Positions 37,101-50,232 of a stretch of 64,000 nt of DNA are shown in pieces; position 1 is the stretch's first letter; every line of letters begins with the position of its first letter. The notes under the pieces are model-generated. The model did not search any database and was not told the origin of the DNA. It was given only the letters and a program-made list of their open reading frames with translations. A program made the translations under genes and the position numbers. The stretch covers positions 310,001 to 374,000 of the forward strand of contig NC_088308.1 of NCBI RefSeq assembly GCF_910592395.1. The letters run 5' to 3'. Source of the DNA: Lineus longissimus (lineage: Eukaryota > Nemertea > Pilidiophora > Heteronemertea > Lineidae).

Positions 37101-40100
37101 AAAATGGAGACCCAAGTTGGAGAAAATCAGAGTGAGTTATCGTCATGAATCACCGGCTGTAGCAATCACTGATGTACCCATCAACAACAGCCTACAAGTA
37201 AATTGAGACCGAATCTTCAACATGACAAAACATGTACTGCAGTCCTACTGTTTTTACCCAAGATGCACAGCTAACCACCATAGTCATGAAAATGGCTACT
37301 TGTGGCCTTCATGTCGGCTGATAATATGTCGATTGTGTTTTGCAGGTGTGAATGTTCCCGTTGTTCTCCTCGTCCTTGAAGGAGGTATGAGTAGTATTGA
37401 ATCTGCAGCAGCAGCCATCAAGAACAACATCCCCATCGTAGCATTCGAGGGATCAGGCAGGGCTGCTGACTACCTGGCTTATGCTTACAAGATCACCAGA
37501 AACATCGCCAATGAGGATGAGACCATTTTCCCAGAACATTTTGACGATATCATGAAATTCAAAGCGGAGAGGAATCTTGACTGGAGCAGGGAGACCGAGG
37601 CCAGTAAAGTGATGAAGATTGATAAATGTGTGGACTTGGCCAAGGACTGTTTGAGGGAAAGGAGACTTGTGTCTGTCTTCCAACTTGACACAGACTCGGA
37701 TCCTAAAGACATTGACAAAGCTATTATCCATGCTCTGTTGAAAGGTATTTTAAGCTTTTACAAATTCATTAAAATTGTCTTCTTATCAGTTCGATGTAGA
37801 GTAGAGCCAATGTGAATATGCCTGAACATGTAGACAAAAGTCCTGACGAGGATATCTCATTTGGTGGCATAAGCAGCTCTCAATGGTGACATACATGATA
37901 TAGCAGCTGCTTATGCACAGGAAAACACCTCATTCCACCCCAGTGCCATGATAGCTCACTTTGAATTGTACTGTTTAAATACTTTCCCCATTCCACTTGC
38001 AGCAAACAAATCGCATGCGTCGACCCAACTGAACCTGGCCCTGGCTTGGAATAGGTGTGATATAGCCAGAGCACAGATCTTCCAACCAGAGAACATGAAA
38101 CACTGGAAGCAACAAACAAACAAGTTATACGATGCTATGTTCATTGCCCTTGTTCAGAATCGTGTTGACTTTGTGCAACTTTTCCTGGATGTTGGAGTTG
38201 AGATGAGGAAGTTTGTGTCAGTCCGACGACTTCGTGATTTGTACCACAAGGTTCTTTGTGACAGGCATTCGGGCTCCAGCAGAACATTGTTAAAGAATCT
38301 CATCAGGGAGGTGCAGAACACTCTCAAGTTCCACTTGTGTTTCTGTTACAACAATAAGGAGATGAAAGAGCTTCCCAATCTCTTGTACATCATCGGGAAA
38401 GTCTTCCGTCATCTGGTAGGAGACCAGTACCCCAACATGTATGAGGGTAAGTAGAGGCTTTCTAATCTGTTGTACATCATCGGGAAAGTCTTCCCTCATC
38501 TGGTAGGAGACCAGTACCCCAACATGTATGAGGGTAAGTAGAGGCTTTCTAATCTGTTGTTCATCATCGGGAAAGTCTTCCGTCATCTGGTAGGAGACCA
38601 GTACCCCAACATGTATGAGGGTAAGTAGAGGCTTTCTAATCTGTTGTACATCATCGGGAAAGTCTTCCGTCATCTGGTAGGAGACCAGTACCCCAACATG
38701 TATAAGGGTAAGTAGAGGCTTTCTAATCTGTTGTTCATCATCGGGAAAGTCTTCCGTCATCTGGTGGGAGACCAGTACCCCAACATGTATAAGGGTAAGT
38801 AGAGGCTTTCTAATCTGTTGTTCATCATCGGGAAAGTCTTCCGTCATCTGGTAGGAGACCAGTACCCTAACATGTATGAGGGTAAGTAGAGGCTTTCTAA
38901 TCTGTTGTACATCATCGGGAAAGTCTTCCGTCATCTGGTAGGAGACCAGTACCCCAACATGTATAAGGGTAAGTAGAGGCTTTCTAATCTGTTGTTCATC
39001 ATCGGGAAAGTCTTCCGTCATCTGGTAGGAGACCAGTACCCTAACATGTATGAGGGTAAGTAGAGGCTTTCTAATCTGTTGTTCATCATCGGGAAAGTCT
39101 TCCGTCATCTGGTAGGAGACCAGTACCCCAACATGTATGAGGGTAAGTAGAGGCTTTCTAATCTGTTGTTCATCATCGGGAAAGTCTTCCATCATCTGGT
39201 AGGAGACCAGTACCCTAACATGTATGAGGGTAAGTAGAGGCTTTCTAATCTGTTGTTCATCATCGGGAAAGTCTTCTGTCATCTGGTAGGAGACCAGTAC
39301 CCTAACATGTATGAGGGTAAGTAGAGGCTTTCTAATCTGTTGTTCATCATCGGGAAAGTCTTCCGTCATCTGGTAGGAGACCAGTACCCCAACATGTATG
39401 AGGGTAAGTAGAGGCTTTCTAATCTGTTGTTCATCATCGGGAAAGTCTTCCGTCATCTGGTAGGAGACCAGTACCCCAACATGTATGAGGGTAAGTAGAG
39501 GCTTTCTAATCTGTTGTTCATCATCGGGAAAGTCTTCCGTCATCTGGTAGGAGACCAGTACCCTAACATGTATGAGGGTAAGTAGAGGCTTTCTAATCTC
39601 TTGTTCATCAATGGTGAAGTCTCTCAGGTTTCACTCTCAAACCACATAAATTATCCTACGTCTCTAATGTGTTCAAGGAAATGACTTCATCAGAGAATTT
39701 ATTTTTCCAGGCAAGGAGTTTGAAGTGTCCTACGTGAAGTTCAACTCAGAGGTGGATATAGTACTACCAGACGATCAGTCCTACTCCGAGAAGGAGAGTA
39801 ATCACCAGTCTTCTGAGAGCAGTGTCAGAAAGAGTGCATCAGCGTTTGTGGTGGAGAATTATGGAAGTGGTGAGCAATATTTGAACAAATAGGTTCTGTT
39901 AGACTTCGGACTATAATTGGGCGGTCAAGACGTTCATCTGGACATGTGGCCTCTTTCTGACAAGTTTTGTCACAAATTGACAGGGATTAGTCTGCTTGTA
40001 GTTTTCCTCTCCTCAAGTCTGCAATGAGTATCAATGAGGTTTTAGGTCCACATTTCAGCTCAATGGATGCTGCTTCGTGTGTCCCTTGGTATTAACTTAG

Positions 40101-43100
40101 GAAGTTTCAAACTTTGCATGCTGATGAGGTGTTTGACATGGTCTCTTGAGTCACCAAGACATATTTGGAGAGTTCTCTTGTTTCCTTTTAGCTATCCAAC
40201 TGAGTGGTCAGTCACCAAGAAGAAAACGTATCAGGAAACCACAGGATTTCTCCAACCCTGAGCGCGAGCTGTTCATCTGGGCCGTCTTACTCAACCGCCG
40301 AGAACTGGCTCTTCAGTTCTGGAGACAGGGGAAAAATCATGTTGGTGAGTACCTGTCCTGTGGTCTTCCCTTGTATTGATGTTCTTTTGGGACACCGCTT
40401 TGAAAGAGGAGCAATCCAACACTTGCTGTGTTCCTTTGGTACTCTTCAGCAACAGATGGTAGAGGGGGTCCGCTTTGTAAGAGGAGCAATCCAACACTTG
40501 CTGTGTTCCTTTGGTACTCTTCAGCGACAGATGGTAGAGAGGTTTTTTGGGACATTTCCCAAAGGACCATAATGCTTGTATACACTAGTAACAGCACCTG
40601 CTAGCCTAGTGATTGCACTTCATTCAAAATAGTGTTTACTCAAGTGGATGGGTGAGACGAAAGAAGGCAGAATTAGAGAGTTTGGGACCATTCAACATTT
40701 TCATGCTTTTGAGTTGTTGTTGATTGTTCAGAAACCACAAGTTGGGTTGTAACAATGCCTACTCTCGCTCTTGTCGATTGTGACTGACACTGAGGATCAA
40801 TGAGCTGATGAGACAGACAGTGATACTCGCAGTAACATCCTTTCTCTGGTTCACCATAACTTGTTTGTTTGCAGGAAGTGCCCTGATTGCAGCGTCCATG
40901 TTGAAAGCGTTGTCCCATGAAGCAGCGGCCATGGAAGAAATCGACCTTTCTGCAGATTACCTGAAGCACTCAAAGTAAGTCTCTGCAGCTAGACCCAGCC
41001 AGCAATTATAATAGTGCAGTCACTTTGCTAAGCATCAACCCTCTCATCATGCTGAAAGTGTTCTTTCTGCCAGTTCAAATTTGGTAGTTACATATTCTAG
41101 TTACTTACGGATGAATTAGACAAGAATGTTTTGTGTGTACTTTGATGTATTAGATTCTTTTATTTCAGAGATTATGAGAAGTTTGCGATTGGTGCGCTGT
41201 CTGAGTGTTATAACATGGACAAGCGCCTTACACACTGTGTCCTCATCCGTACCATTGATAGCTGGGGTGGGACAACGTGTCTTAACCTGGCTGATACTGG
41301 TGAACACATGGAGTTCATGGGACATACGGCCTGTCAGACACATCTTAACCGCATATGGAAGGGAAATATGGCTCTGTACACTTCCGTTTGGAAGGTAGGT
41401 GAAATCCTTTCGACTCCTTGTGATGTCTGTCTTTGCTAAGCAATTGATTAGAAACTTTACCAACTTTCCTTGGTCGGGCCTCTTCCAAATGGACTCATTG
41501 GCTGCCTAGCCACCGCCTTCATTGACATCTTGATCCTTTGGTCAGGCTGTTTTCTGTTTGGCTTTGTGGTACAGTCTTGGACTCTCAATGGCCTGTGAAA
41601 GCTGAGGCAGGTCGGCTTCAGCCTTAGCTTTTCAGTGGTGTCCATGTAAAATTCGAAGTCCTGGGGCCAAAACAGCAATAGCTCCTGGCAAGTTGGGCTG
41701 TGAACTGCAGGTCCCTGTCCAATGCCTTGTCTGATCTTTCACTGTGAATAATCTTCCTTCTTCCAGATTTTGATCTCCACAGTGATACCTATTATTATAT
41801 GCTGGATCCAGTTTGCTCCGACAGAATCAGCTCAGTCCAGAACCAGGTCAGAAGTTGATCGCAACAAAGTTACACCCGGGAAGGACGTCGAGAAAAATAA
41901 GAAAAGTAAACAAGTGCGAAAGGGCAAGGTGTTCCATGTTGGACTGACGGGAACATCACCGGGAACAATCGGGTTACACCGTGCAATCTATTACTTCTAC
42001 ACCGCCCCCATTACCAAGTTCATCTATGCATTTGTAAGTTCGTCACATGTACTTTCAAAGGTTAGGGTTATAGTAGTGACAGTGATAGGCATGGTCTGAG
42101 GTGCTAGGCTACCTAGATAATGTGGTCTAGAAACCCCACACGATAACATTTTTGATGACCTTAGCTTTGTCACTTGACTTTTATGGGTGAGATGTAACAT
42201 TGTACATTAGTGTCTATGCCAGGGTAAAGAAAACATACAGGAGGTACATTGGTGAATGAGTAACCCTTAACTGCTCCTGAATGACTCGGCGTCATACCTT
42301 CTAACCACTCTTATCACCAATAACTCATATAGAGAAACCCAAAAGAAGGCGACGTGGTTGATTATTGTTGTCGTTTCCTAGGTAACGTGAATGTTGAGAG
42401 CGTGGAGGAGGAAGGATTCATGCACACTCTTCAAGCTGTGTTTGAAAAGGATATAAACTGCTTCTTTTTTCACAGCACTTTTCTAATTTTCAGTAACGAT
42501 TTCACCAACTTGTCATATTTCAGCTCTCTCAGCTTGTCTACCTTGGGTTGTTCAGTTACTTCTTGTTGACTAACTTCTACCCGTATGACTTCCCGAATGG
42601 TTCTCCAAGTGTCTATGAGCTCTTCACCATCGGCTGGACATTCACACTCATCGGTGAGGAGTTTAGGCAGGTAAGTTGATCATTAGAATCTCTTCAATTA
42701 AGAAATCTTAACACTCTGTTCAACCTCTAAGGACTACGTAGCCAGTAACAGACTCACCGGTTCAGTTTAATGCTGACTTTTTGGTGATACACTAACTTTG
42801 TTCCTTTTGCATTGCTTCTTCATTCCATCTGAAAAACAACTACAACTATTATGTTTTTTAACAAGGTATTAAAGTCTGGAGAAAGAAAAAACTAACTCTA
42901 ATTAATACACTTTAGCAAGCTGATCTGTACAATTTGGTGAGTCACTTTCTTTTTCTGGGCTAAGTGTTCCCGCTTGCATGAATATTTCACTCAATACCTC
43001 AAATCCAAAATCACTCTATTGGGGCATGTGTTTGTGTCACAATATGTTGAAGGTCAATTAATAGTACAGCTTGTTCACAAAATGTTGACAGTGTTTATTA

Positions 43101-46100
43101 AAATCTGGCTGTGTGTTTATGAAAAGGAACAAAGGGATTGATTTCAATAAACAAAACATTGTTGCCAGCAATCCAAGGAGCGAGTCGCTACACCAAATAT
43201 GCTAGTCACAATTCACGAAAATTTCTGAAAAGAATGTGGTTCATGCTTTCTATTTCTCAACTTCAGGTCTTCACAAGAGATCCGCATTCCGTCCAACGGA
43301 AGGTGAGCGGGTGGTTTGTGAGCGTCTGGAACAAATTTGATCTCCTCATCTATGTGATCTTCGTGACGGCGATGATTCTACGCTTCAGTCTCCAGCCACA
43401 GGAGATCTATTACGCTCGGAATATGTATGCTGTGAGCCTGTCACTATCGTTCCTCAGATTCATGCAGATGTTCTTCTTCCATAAGGATATTGGTCCGAAG
43501 GTCATCATGATCAGGAAAATGGTGAGTGATTGTTGGTGTCAGACAAGGCCTGTCCTCTTGTCACAGATGAAGAGTTGGGTGTGAGGTAGTGTCAGACAAG
43601 ACCTGTCCTCTTGTCACAGATGAAGAGTTGGGTGTGAGGTAGTGTCAGACAAGGCCTGTCCTCTTGTCACAGATGAAGAGTTGGGTGTGAGGTAGTGTCA
43701 GACAAGGTCTGTCCTCTTGTCACAGATGAAGAGTTGGGTGTGAGGTAGGGTTCAATGTCATGTTAAAGAATGGAAAAATGTGGCTGTGTTAGGGAACCAG
43801 AAATTTGCACCATCTGATGCTGCATTGCCGCAAACTTTTGGGGTATGGATTCAGTCACTGTAACTGAACAACAACTGAACTGTACAATGAATGACTCTGC
43901 TCTATGCACTTGTCATTTGCAGATGGTGGACTTGATGTTCTTCGTCATCATTCTCCTCGTGTTCATCTTATCCTACGGTGTGGCCAGTCATGCATTGCTC
44001 TACCCAAATGCTGCATCAGACTGGCTTCTTCTCAAGAATGTGCTCTACTTGCCATACTTCCAGATGTATGGAGAACTCTTCCTCGAAAACGTCGAAGGTG
44101 AGGACAATGATTATCAATTCGAGGAGATGGATGGCTTGGCAAACACCATGTTCCATAATGAAATAACCTGTCAAGGAGTGAACACAGAATTTACCATTTT
44201 CCACGTCAAGCATCTGTTTCAGTCAGAAAGGCCGTTTTGGGAGTTCCAGCCAATGGATTTGTTGGGCAATCCTGTCCTGTGCTACCCTGGTGGTAAAACA
44301 CATCAGTCTTAAAAGGAAGTTATACTTGCCACTACAGTTAATGCAAGATGCGTTGAAAACACTGCATATCAATGCATGTATCTACATGTATCACTCATAA
44401 ACCATGTTTCATTCCAGCAAAATATGACAACACGACAGACATATGTTCAAGAGATCACAATGTTTGGAAGAACGACCCCACAATCCAACAATGCCCAGAG
44501 TTCAACAGTGTGGCTATCGTCCTGTTCATCATATACATGATCATGACCAACATCCTACTGCTGAATCTTCTCATTGCCATGTTCAGGTACGTTATTACAG
44601 TTCCCAGATGGTGGCTTATAGACCCCAATAAGCAGGTCGATTCAAAAGCGCCAATCCAATGTTCTTAATCTTCATCCTCCTTCAACTTGATTTTCTAGGT
44701 AGGTGCATGCGCAGAAGTTCTTTCCATACTTGTGATATCAAGATTTCAGCATCGTCAGCTCTATCACAGGTCAAATCTGTGTGGAGAGACTTACAGAATA
44801 TTTCTCTTTCAGTTACACATTCCAAATGGTGCAAGAAAACTCGGAGCTTGTCTGGCGTTTCCATCGGTTTGCCCTGATCCACGAATATTTTGATCGCCCG
44901 GCAATGGCTGCCCCAATTATCATCTTTGGTCACGTGTATCGGGTATGCAGGCATATCTATCGTAGGGCAACCAAAGCATCCATGTACAACACAGACTTCA
45001 GTAAGTAGGCATTGATGACCTGTGATGTCGTAGACATTGATGACCTGTGATGTCGTAGACATTGATGACCTGTGATGTCGTAGACATTGATGACCTGTGA
45101 TGTCGTAGACACTGATGACCTGTGGTGTCCTGAAAGTTCTAGAGGAAACTATAGGCTTGAATGCTGATGGTCTTTGTCGCACAATTCCTTGTAAGCAATG
45201 GCGTAATGAGCTGAAAGTATTCATGATTCATCTGAAGATCTAATACGTGTCGGCTCAGGATTTGCTCTGGTAGACTCCATATTCAGTTACACGATTATGA
45301 TGAAGACATATTAAAACAAGAGGATATGAGTACGACATTGAAACGTCTTTCCTTCAGAAATGAACTTCAGCAAGGAGAAGAGCCATCAGATGATCATGCT
45401 GGAGAAACATGCCATGGAGGCATTCCTGGCCAAGGCCAAACTGAAAGATAAAGATCAGATGAGCCTGAAGCTCACTAACACTGGAGAAAGGTAGGATTGA
45501 GACTCCAACAACAACTTTGGTTAACTACATGTACTCTTGCAGTATTCACACCCAGCCATCTCATCTCACTTCTGACCATTTTTACAAATCCCAGACAACT
45601 CATGGATTACAACGAAGATGGTTGTGCACCTCTTAAATATGTGGATATGAGAGGTGTGGCATTTTCATATCTCTTAGATATGTGGATATGAGAGGTGTGG
45701 CATTTTCATATCTCTTAGATATGTGGATATGAGAGGCATGGCATTTCCATTGGATAATTGATGCACGATATGCTCTCCACCAGTCATGCAGGAAAATGAC
45801 CTGTCCTATCGCAACAATTGCAGTGTGTGCACTTGACAAAACCAGTTATGAAAGAACTATTGTGAATGCTACGCAGGAAGGTTTTTTGCAAAGAAAAGTT
45901 GCTGTTGTAGTTGATGTTTGTAAACTCACTTCAGGGTTGAGAAGATCATAACTGATGTGGAAGAAGTGAAGGAGGTTGTTATCGGCATGGAGCGCCCACC
46001 GAAGGAAAAGATTGCTTTTGACGAGTCGGGTGGTAAAGCAGTGGAAAGCAAAGCTAGCAAGGAGCCTGAGTATGATTATGGGTGAGTGAGTGGTATAGAG

Positions 46101-46878
46101 ACAGTAGTCTTTATAACTGGACTTCGACTTTCTGCCAAGACTGAGGACACGTACGGATTGCTGGAAACAGGAAAGGGTCATTGTAGGGTCACACTTTACA
46201 CAAACCAGCGAGTTTCTGGATAGGATTGTGGTCTCATGGCTAATGTGACATTAAGAGAATAAAAATTGCTCCCGGGGTTTGACTCAGCAACTGAAATATT
46301 GCCTTCCTTTCGAGTCATGGAGCTTTTCTTCCTAGCAGTCAAATTCAATTTGCTTTTGGTTTCCAAAGACATAGTGATGTATGTGAATCATGTTCACCTC
46401 TTATTGGAAGCTTCAACTGAAAGTCAGAAGTACTGTTGGGTATAGCCTGAGTTGATAGATGGAAGGGTTTCAGTGCCGAAGTACAGTTTTGGAATTGATT
46501 CTTAAATTGAATTGTGTTAGTTTGTACTTGATTCGTGTTATGAAATGACCAGTCTCAGTATAGTAAATGGCCAGTGGACTACTTCAGATGACTGAATGGC
46601 TCAGTATATCATTATATCCTTTCAGCTTTGATCCAAAAGAAGAGCTCGAGCAACTACACATCAAGTTTGAACACTTGGAGCTTAAACTTGCTGACCAGAA
46701 TGACCACATGCAGCGCCAAAATGCACAAATGGATATCGTCCTCCAGCAGTTGCAGCATCTTATTGATAAGAAACCCAGGAAACGAAAACCACGAACGACA
46801 CTGCCTCCTGCCTCGGATGAGGACCATGGAGAGCGGACACCAAGAAGATTGCCGCTGGTCGAGTCATCAATTGCCTGA
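34138..46878 (+). CDS. TRPM: TRPM-family cation channel
   Basis: The coding sequence has 21 exons: 34138-34734, 35017-35093, 35596-35782, 36143-36323, 36496-36662, 36930-37131, 37346-37744, 38003-38446, 39711-39869, 40192-40344, 40875-40974, 41169-41394, 41767-42033, 42524-42670, 43267-43521, 43923-44097, 44418-44586, 44813-45000, 45358-45490, 45935-46081 and 46626-46878. The frame holds throughout (1541 aa). After a novel basic N-terminus (KHNRQRKRVRRRK) come the TRPM homology/SLOG-like region (LLISVTGGNKNF, GAWIITGGMSAGVMK; about 300-640), the helical repeats, S1 to S6 (about 1040-1301), filter YGELF (1236-1240), pore-loop Cys1255/Cys1271, S6 NILLLNLLIAMFSYTFQ, the TRP helix (SELVWRFHRF) and a C-terminal coiled coil (about 1459-1505). 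No Nudix or alpha-kinase domain follows. The filter Glu resembles TRPM1/3/6/7 rather than the GQIP type. It probably conducts cations at the plasma membrane as a tetramer. The exon starting 34099 carries a five-codon upstream ORF. Confidence 0.93.
35377..35445 (-). mobile_element. Possible tRNA-derived SINE remnant in a TRPM intron
   Basis: On the minus strand the segment reads ccacagtggaagcgcatctg, then gggtttgaggctc, resembling A and B boxes at tRNA-like distance. It is degenerate. Confidence 0.35.
38366..39620. repeat. 87-bp minisatellite made of TRPM exon end plus 5' splice site, about 14 copies
   Basis: The first unit overlaps the 3' end of the TRPM exon 38003-38446 (protein LLYIIGKVFRHLVGDQYPNM). 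Each later unit repeats that exon tail followed by gtaagtagaggctttctaat. Donor GTAAG copies occur every 87 bp from 38447 (the presumed authentic site) through 38534, 38621 and so on to 39578, 14 in all. Every unit has TAG four bases after the donor G, so read-through stops at once. A 417-codon minus-strand open frame across the array arises because 87 is a multiple of three. Confidence 0.97.
40396..40545. repeat. 75-bp direct duplication in a TRPM intron
   Basis: Two copies of a segment starting cgcttt and containing gaggagcaatccaacacttg sit 75 bp apart with few differences, beginning about 50 bp after the donor at 40345. The sequence is unrelated to the 75-bp satellite at 331-3255. Confidence 0.88.
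43537..43748. repeat. 53-bp minisatellite in a TRPM intron, 4 copies
   Basis: The unit begins tgtcagacaaggcctgtcct and ends gtgtgaggtag. It starts only 15 bp after the 5' splice site at 43522 and is nearly identical between copies. Confidence 0.95.
45011..45130. repeat. 25-bp minisatellite in a TRPM intron, about 5 copies
   Basis: The unit attgatgacctgtgatgtcg plus tagac starts 10 bp after the 5' splice site at 45001. The last copy is diverged. Confidence 0.95.
45633..45750. repeat. 41-bp repeat in a TRPM intron, about 3 copies
   Basis: The segment gtggatatgagaggtgtggc, continuing to cttagatat, recurs at 45641, 45682 and 45723. The third copy has substitutions. Confidence 0.9.
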
Positions 46879-48555
46879 TAGAGGGAGCTCTGTAAATCAT
46901 GGATGGCCGCCACTAATTTATATCCCTGAATGAAAAAGGAATTGATAATGTAAACGGACCAAGTGCCAATGTTTACGGTGCGGGTATCATTCTAACCCAT
47001 TTTGAGTCGGTCTCCTCTATTTTGATCAAACAGTTATCAATCAAACATTTGCTGTGATATTAATAGTTCCTTCTTAACTGTGATACATTCAAGATAATAT
47101 GAAACCTTCTTAGCCAGTTGCTGTAATGCCAACAATTATAACCATATAGTTGAACAATATGAGGAGTATGGTTATAGAGATAGTATTCATTTTCTTGTTT
47201 ACAGATTTATACCCGTACAGTTGTATGTAGAATTTATTTCAGAGATATAAAATTAAATTAAAATTTATTTATTATAGTGTCACCCCTAATGAAAGGGCCA
47301 ACCAGCTTTTTGGCTTATAAGACACTATTTACTTCCAAACCCCTATCTCTAATGCCATGCGCCTGGTGAGAAGGCAGTTTGAACCCTGTATTTAACTAGC
47401 TGGCAGCTAACCAACCGGCCGCATCGAAAAGAGGTTACCAGCGGGCCTCGAACCTTCGACCTTCCGTTCACGAGGCGGACACCTTAACCACTAGGCCATC
47501 AAGATTGGTCCTATTGTGTCTTGTTGTGTACTATTGTACTATTGTGTCCTATTGTGTCTTGTGATATAAACGCAGTGATATATTTCCACCCAGGTATAAT
47601 GATTCTGTAAATGTATAACTCTCATCAAAACTCTGTCTTATCATAACCCTTGCATGTTATTGTCCCATCTGCATATAACTGTGATCCTGGACGTTTTTTG
47701 GTCATTTTATTCATGATTTGATTTTGATGAGTCTTCACCAATAGCATCAAAAGTAGATACTGTGATACTTTATGAATATATCTGGTTACCTTTGGTCATT
47801 GACCTCCTAAACCGGCTTCATTGTAGAAAAATGGAGTTCTTCTCTGTTTCTGATTATAGATATTGCTGATTAGTAGTGGCATGGTGGAACCTCTTCCACC
47901 AGGACACTGATTGTCTGAGTTTAGGAGACTGATTTTCGTCCCAAATTTGTCATTTACAATCATGTAACCTTTGTAATGAAGACACCTATCTTTTGAGAGG
48001 GGTGTCCTCAGTATAGAGAGGCTCTGCGGTGTTATCCAATGATGAGATATTTGTATACATGTATATTCACGATAATGAGTGTTGAGCATTCCATGACCTG
48101 TCTTCGTCGGTTGGACACGAACAGAAGCCACCAAGTTTGTGATGTCTTGTGGATACTAGTGGGACATCTTCCGCCTACCAACCACATGACAATTGAATGT
48201 TATAATAATGTCAGCTGTTTGGATTTGATAGCTGGTTGTTTTTGATAGATTAGATATTGAATAAATGATTTTTCCTAAAAATGAAATCAATTGTTCCTGT
48301 TAATTGGTCTTTTCCATGTGTAGAGTCTGGTTGTGATTGTCACATCTCTGTCACAATAGGGCCATTTAGATGACAGGCGAAAATACTACATTCAGATCCC
48401 GATGCGATTCGATCGAACCGCATTTAACTCTAGAAAAATTGCGCACATTTAGACGATTAGCGCAATCCGGTCTCATCTGGACGCATTTCTGCAGATGTGG
48501 ATTTCTCCAATATCTGTTGCTGGTGGAGGTGTAAAAATATACGTGAGTACGCCTT
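46879..48555. other. TRPM 3' region
   Basis: Probable 3' UTR and intergenic DNA. The first clean AATAAA I see is at 48260-48265; a SINE-like insertion at 47281-47500 lies within. No other gene is supported. Confidence 0.4.
47281..47500 (-). mobile_element. tRNA-derived SINE
   Basis: Reading the minus strand from 47500, the head is tRNA-like. It has an A-box region gcctagtggttaaggtgtcc, an anticodon-like arm ccgcctcgtgaacgg (loop CTCGTGA), and a perfect B box ggttcgaggcc (plus-strand 47444-47454). About 150 bp of unrelated body follow, down to about 47281. The head has an imperfect anticodon stem and no clear acceptor stem, so this is more likely a retroposon than a functional tRNA. Short repeats of ttgtgtc and tattgt beside it (47508-47565) could be its boundary or a target region. 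Confidence 0.6.
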
Positions 48556-50232
48556 TTGACAACATGATGAGAGTGATTAGACGGTCACAGCCAGGCCGAA
48601 TCAGTCCTGGCTGCTCCACCGTGTTGACAACATGATGAGAGACATGAGACGGTCACAGCCAGGCCAAATCAGCCCTTGCTGCTCCACCGTGTTGACAACA
48701 TGATGAGAGAGATGAGACGGTCACAGCCAGGCCGAATCAGTCCTGGCTGCTCCACCGTGTTGACAGCATGATGAGATAGATGAGACTCTCACAGCCAGGC
48801 CAAAACAGTCCTGGCTGCTCCACCGTGTTGACAACATGATGAGAGAGATGAGACAGTCACAGCCAGGTCAAAACAGTCCTGGATGCTCCACCGTGTTGAC
48901 AACATGATGAGAGAGATGAGACAGTCACAGCCAGGCCAAAACAGTCCTGGATGCTCCACCGGTTGACAACATGATGAGAGAGATGAGACGGTCACTGCCA
49001 GGTCAAAACAGTCCTGGATGCTCCACCGTGTTGACAACATGATGAGAGAGATGAGACAGTCACAGCCAGGCCAAAACAGTCCTGGATGCTCCACCGTGTT
49101 GACAACATGATGAGAGAGATGAGACGGTCACTGCCAGGTCAAAACAGTCCTGGATGCTCCACCGTGTTGACAACATGATGAGAGAGATGAGACAGTCACA
49201 GCCAGGCCAAAACAGTCCTGGATGCTCCACAGTGTTGACAACATGATGAGAGAGATGAGACAGTCACAGCCAGGCCAAAACAGTCCTGGATGCTCCACCG
49301 TGTTGACAACATGATGAGAGAGATGAGTCGGTCACAGCCAGGTCAAAACAGTCCTGGCTGCTCCACCGTGTTGACAACATGATGAGAGAGATGAGACAGT
49401 CACAGCCAGGCCACATCAATATTCGCCGCACTGCCTAGTTGTTAATATGGTGAGAGAGATGAGACAGTCACAGCCAGGCCACATCAGTCTTCGCCGCACT
49501 GCCTAGTTGTTAATATGGCGAGAGAGATGAGACAGTCACAGCCAGGCCGAATCAGTCTTGGCTTCTCCACCGTGTTGACAAGGTGAGTGAGATGAGACAG
49601 TTGCAGCCAGGCCAAACCAGTCGTTCCTGCTCTGCCAAGTTGTCAACATGGTGAGAGAGATGAGACAGTCGCAGCCAGGCCGAATCAGTCCTGGCTGCTC
49701 CACCGTGTTGCCAACATGATGAGAGAGATGAGACAGTCACAGCCAGTCCACATCAGTCTTGTTGGCTGCTCTGCCAAGTTGTCAACATGGTGAGAGAGAT
49801 GAGACAGTCAGAGCCAGGCCGAATCAGTCTTTGCTGCTCTGCCAAGTTGTCAACATGGTGAGAGAGATGAGGAAGTCACAGCCAGGCCGAATCAGTCCTG
49901 GCTGCTCCACCGTGTTGCCAACATGATGAGAGAGATGAGACAGTCACAGCCAGTCCACATCAGTCTTGTTGGCTGCTCTGCCAAGTTGTCAACATGGTGA
50001 GAGAGATGAGGAAGTCACAGCCAGGCCGAATCAGTCCTGGCTGCTCCACCGTGTTGACAGCATGATGAGAGAGATGAGACAGTCACAGCCAGGCCACATC
50101 AGTCTTGGCTGCTCTGCCAGGTTGTCAACATGGTGAGAGAGATGAGACAGTCACAGCCAGGCCGAATCAGTCCTGGCTGCTCCACCGTGTTGACAGCATG
50201 GTGAGAGAGATGAGACAGTCACAGCCAGGCCA
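48556..50232 (+). repeat. 68-bp minisatellite, left arm of an inverted array, about 25 copies
   Basis: The unit is about 68 bp (ttgacaacatgatgagagag, atgagacagtcacagccagg, then c-rich spacer and gctccaccg). Copies in the left half are near-uniform. Those from about 49400 are mixed, with variants such as gctctgccaagttgtcaaca and gccgcactgcctagttgtta. Confidence 0.96.

Noticed and set aside
38290-39543. 417-codon minus-strand ORF
   Set aside because: It is antisense to the TRPM exon tail and its 87-bp repeats; it is open only because 87 is divisible by three and one frame lacks a stop.
44098-44312. Extension of the TRPM pore exon beyond 44097
   Set aside because: The frame stays open to 44312, but joining the gtgagg donor at 44098 to the exon at 44418 gives the expected short pore-to-S6 linker and preserves frame. 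The extension shows no TRPM similarity. Retained-intron use cannot be excluded.
47434-47500. A functional tRNA gene on the minus strand
   Set aside because: A and B boxes are good, but the anticodon stem is imperfect, no acceptor stem closes, and SINE-like body sequence follows.
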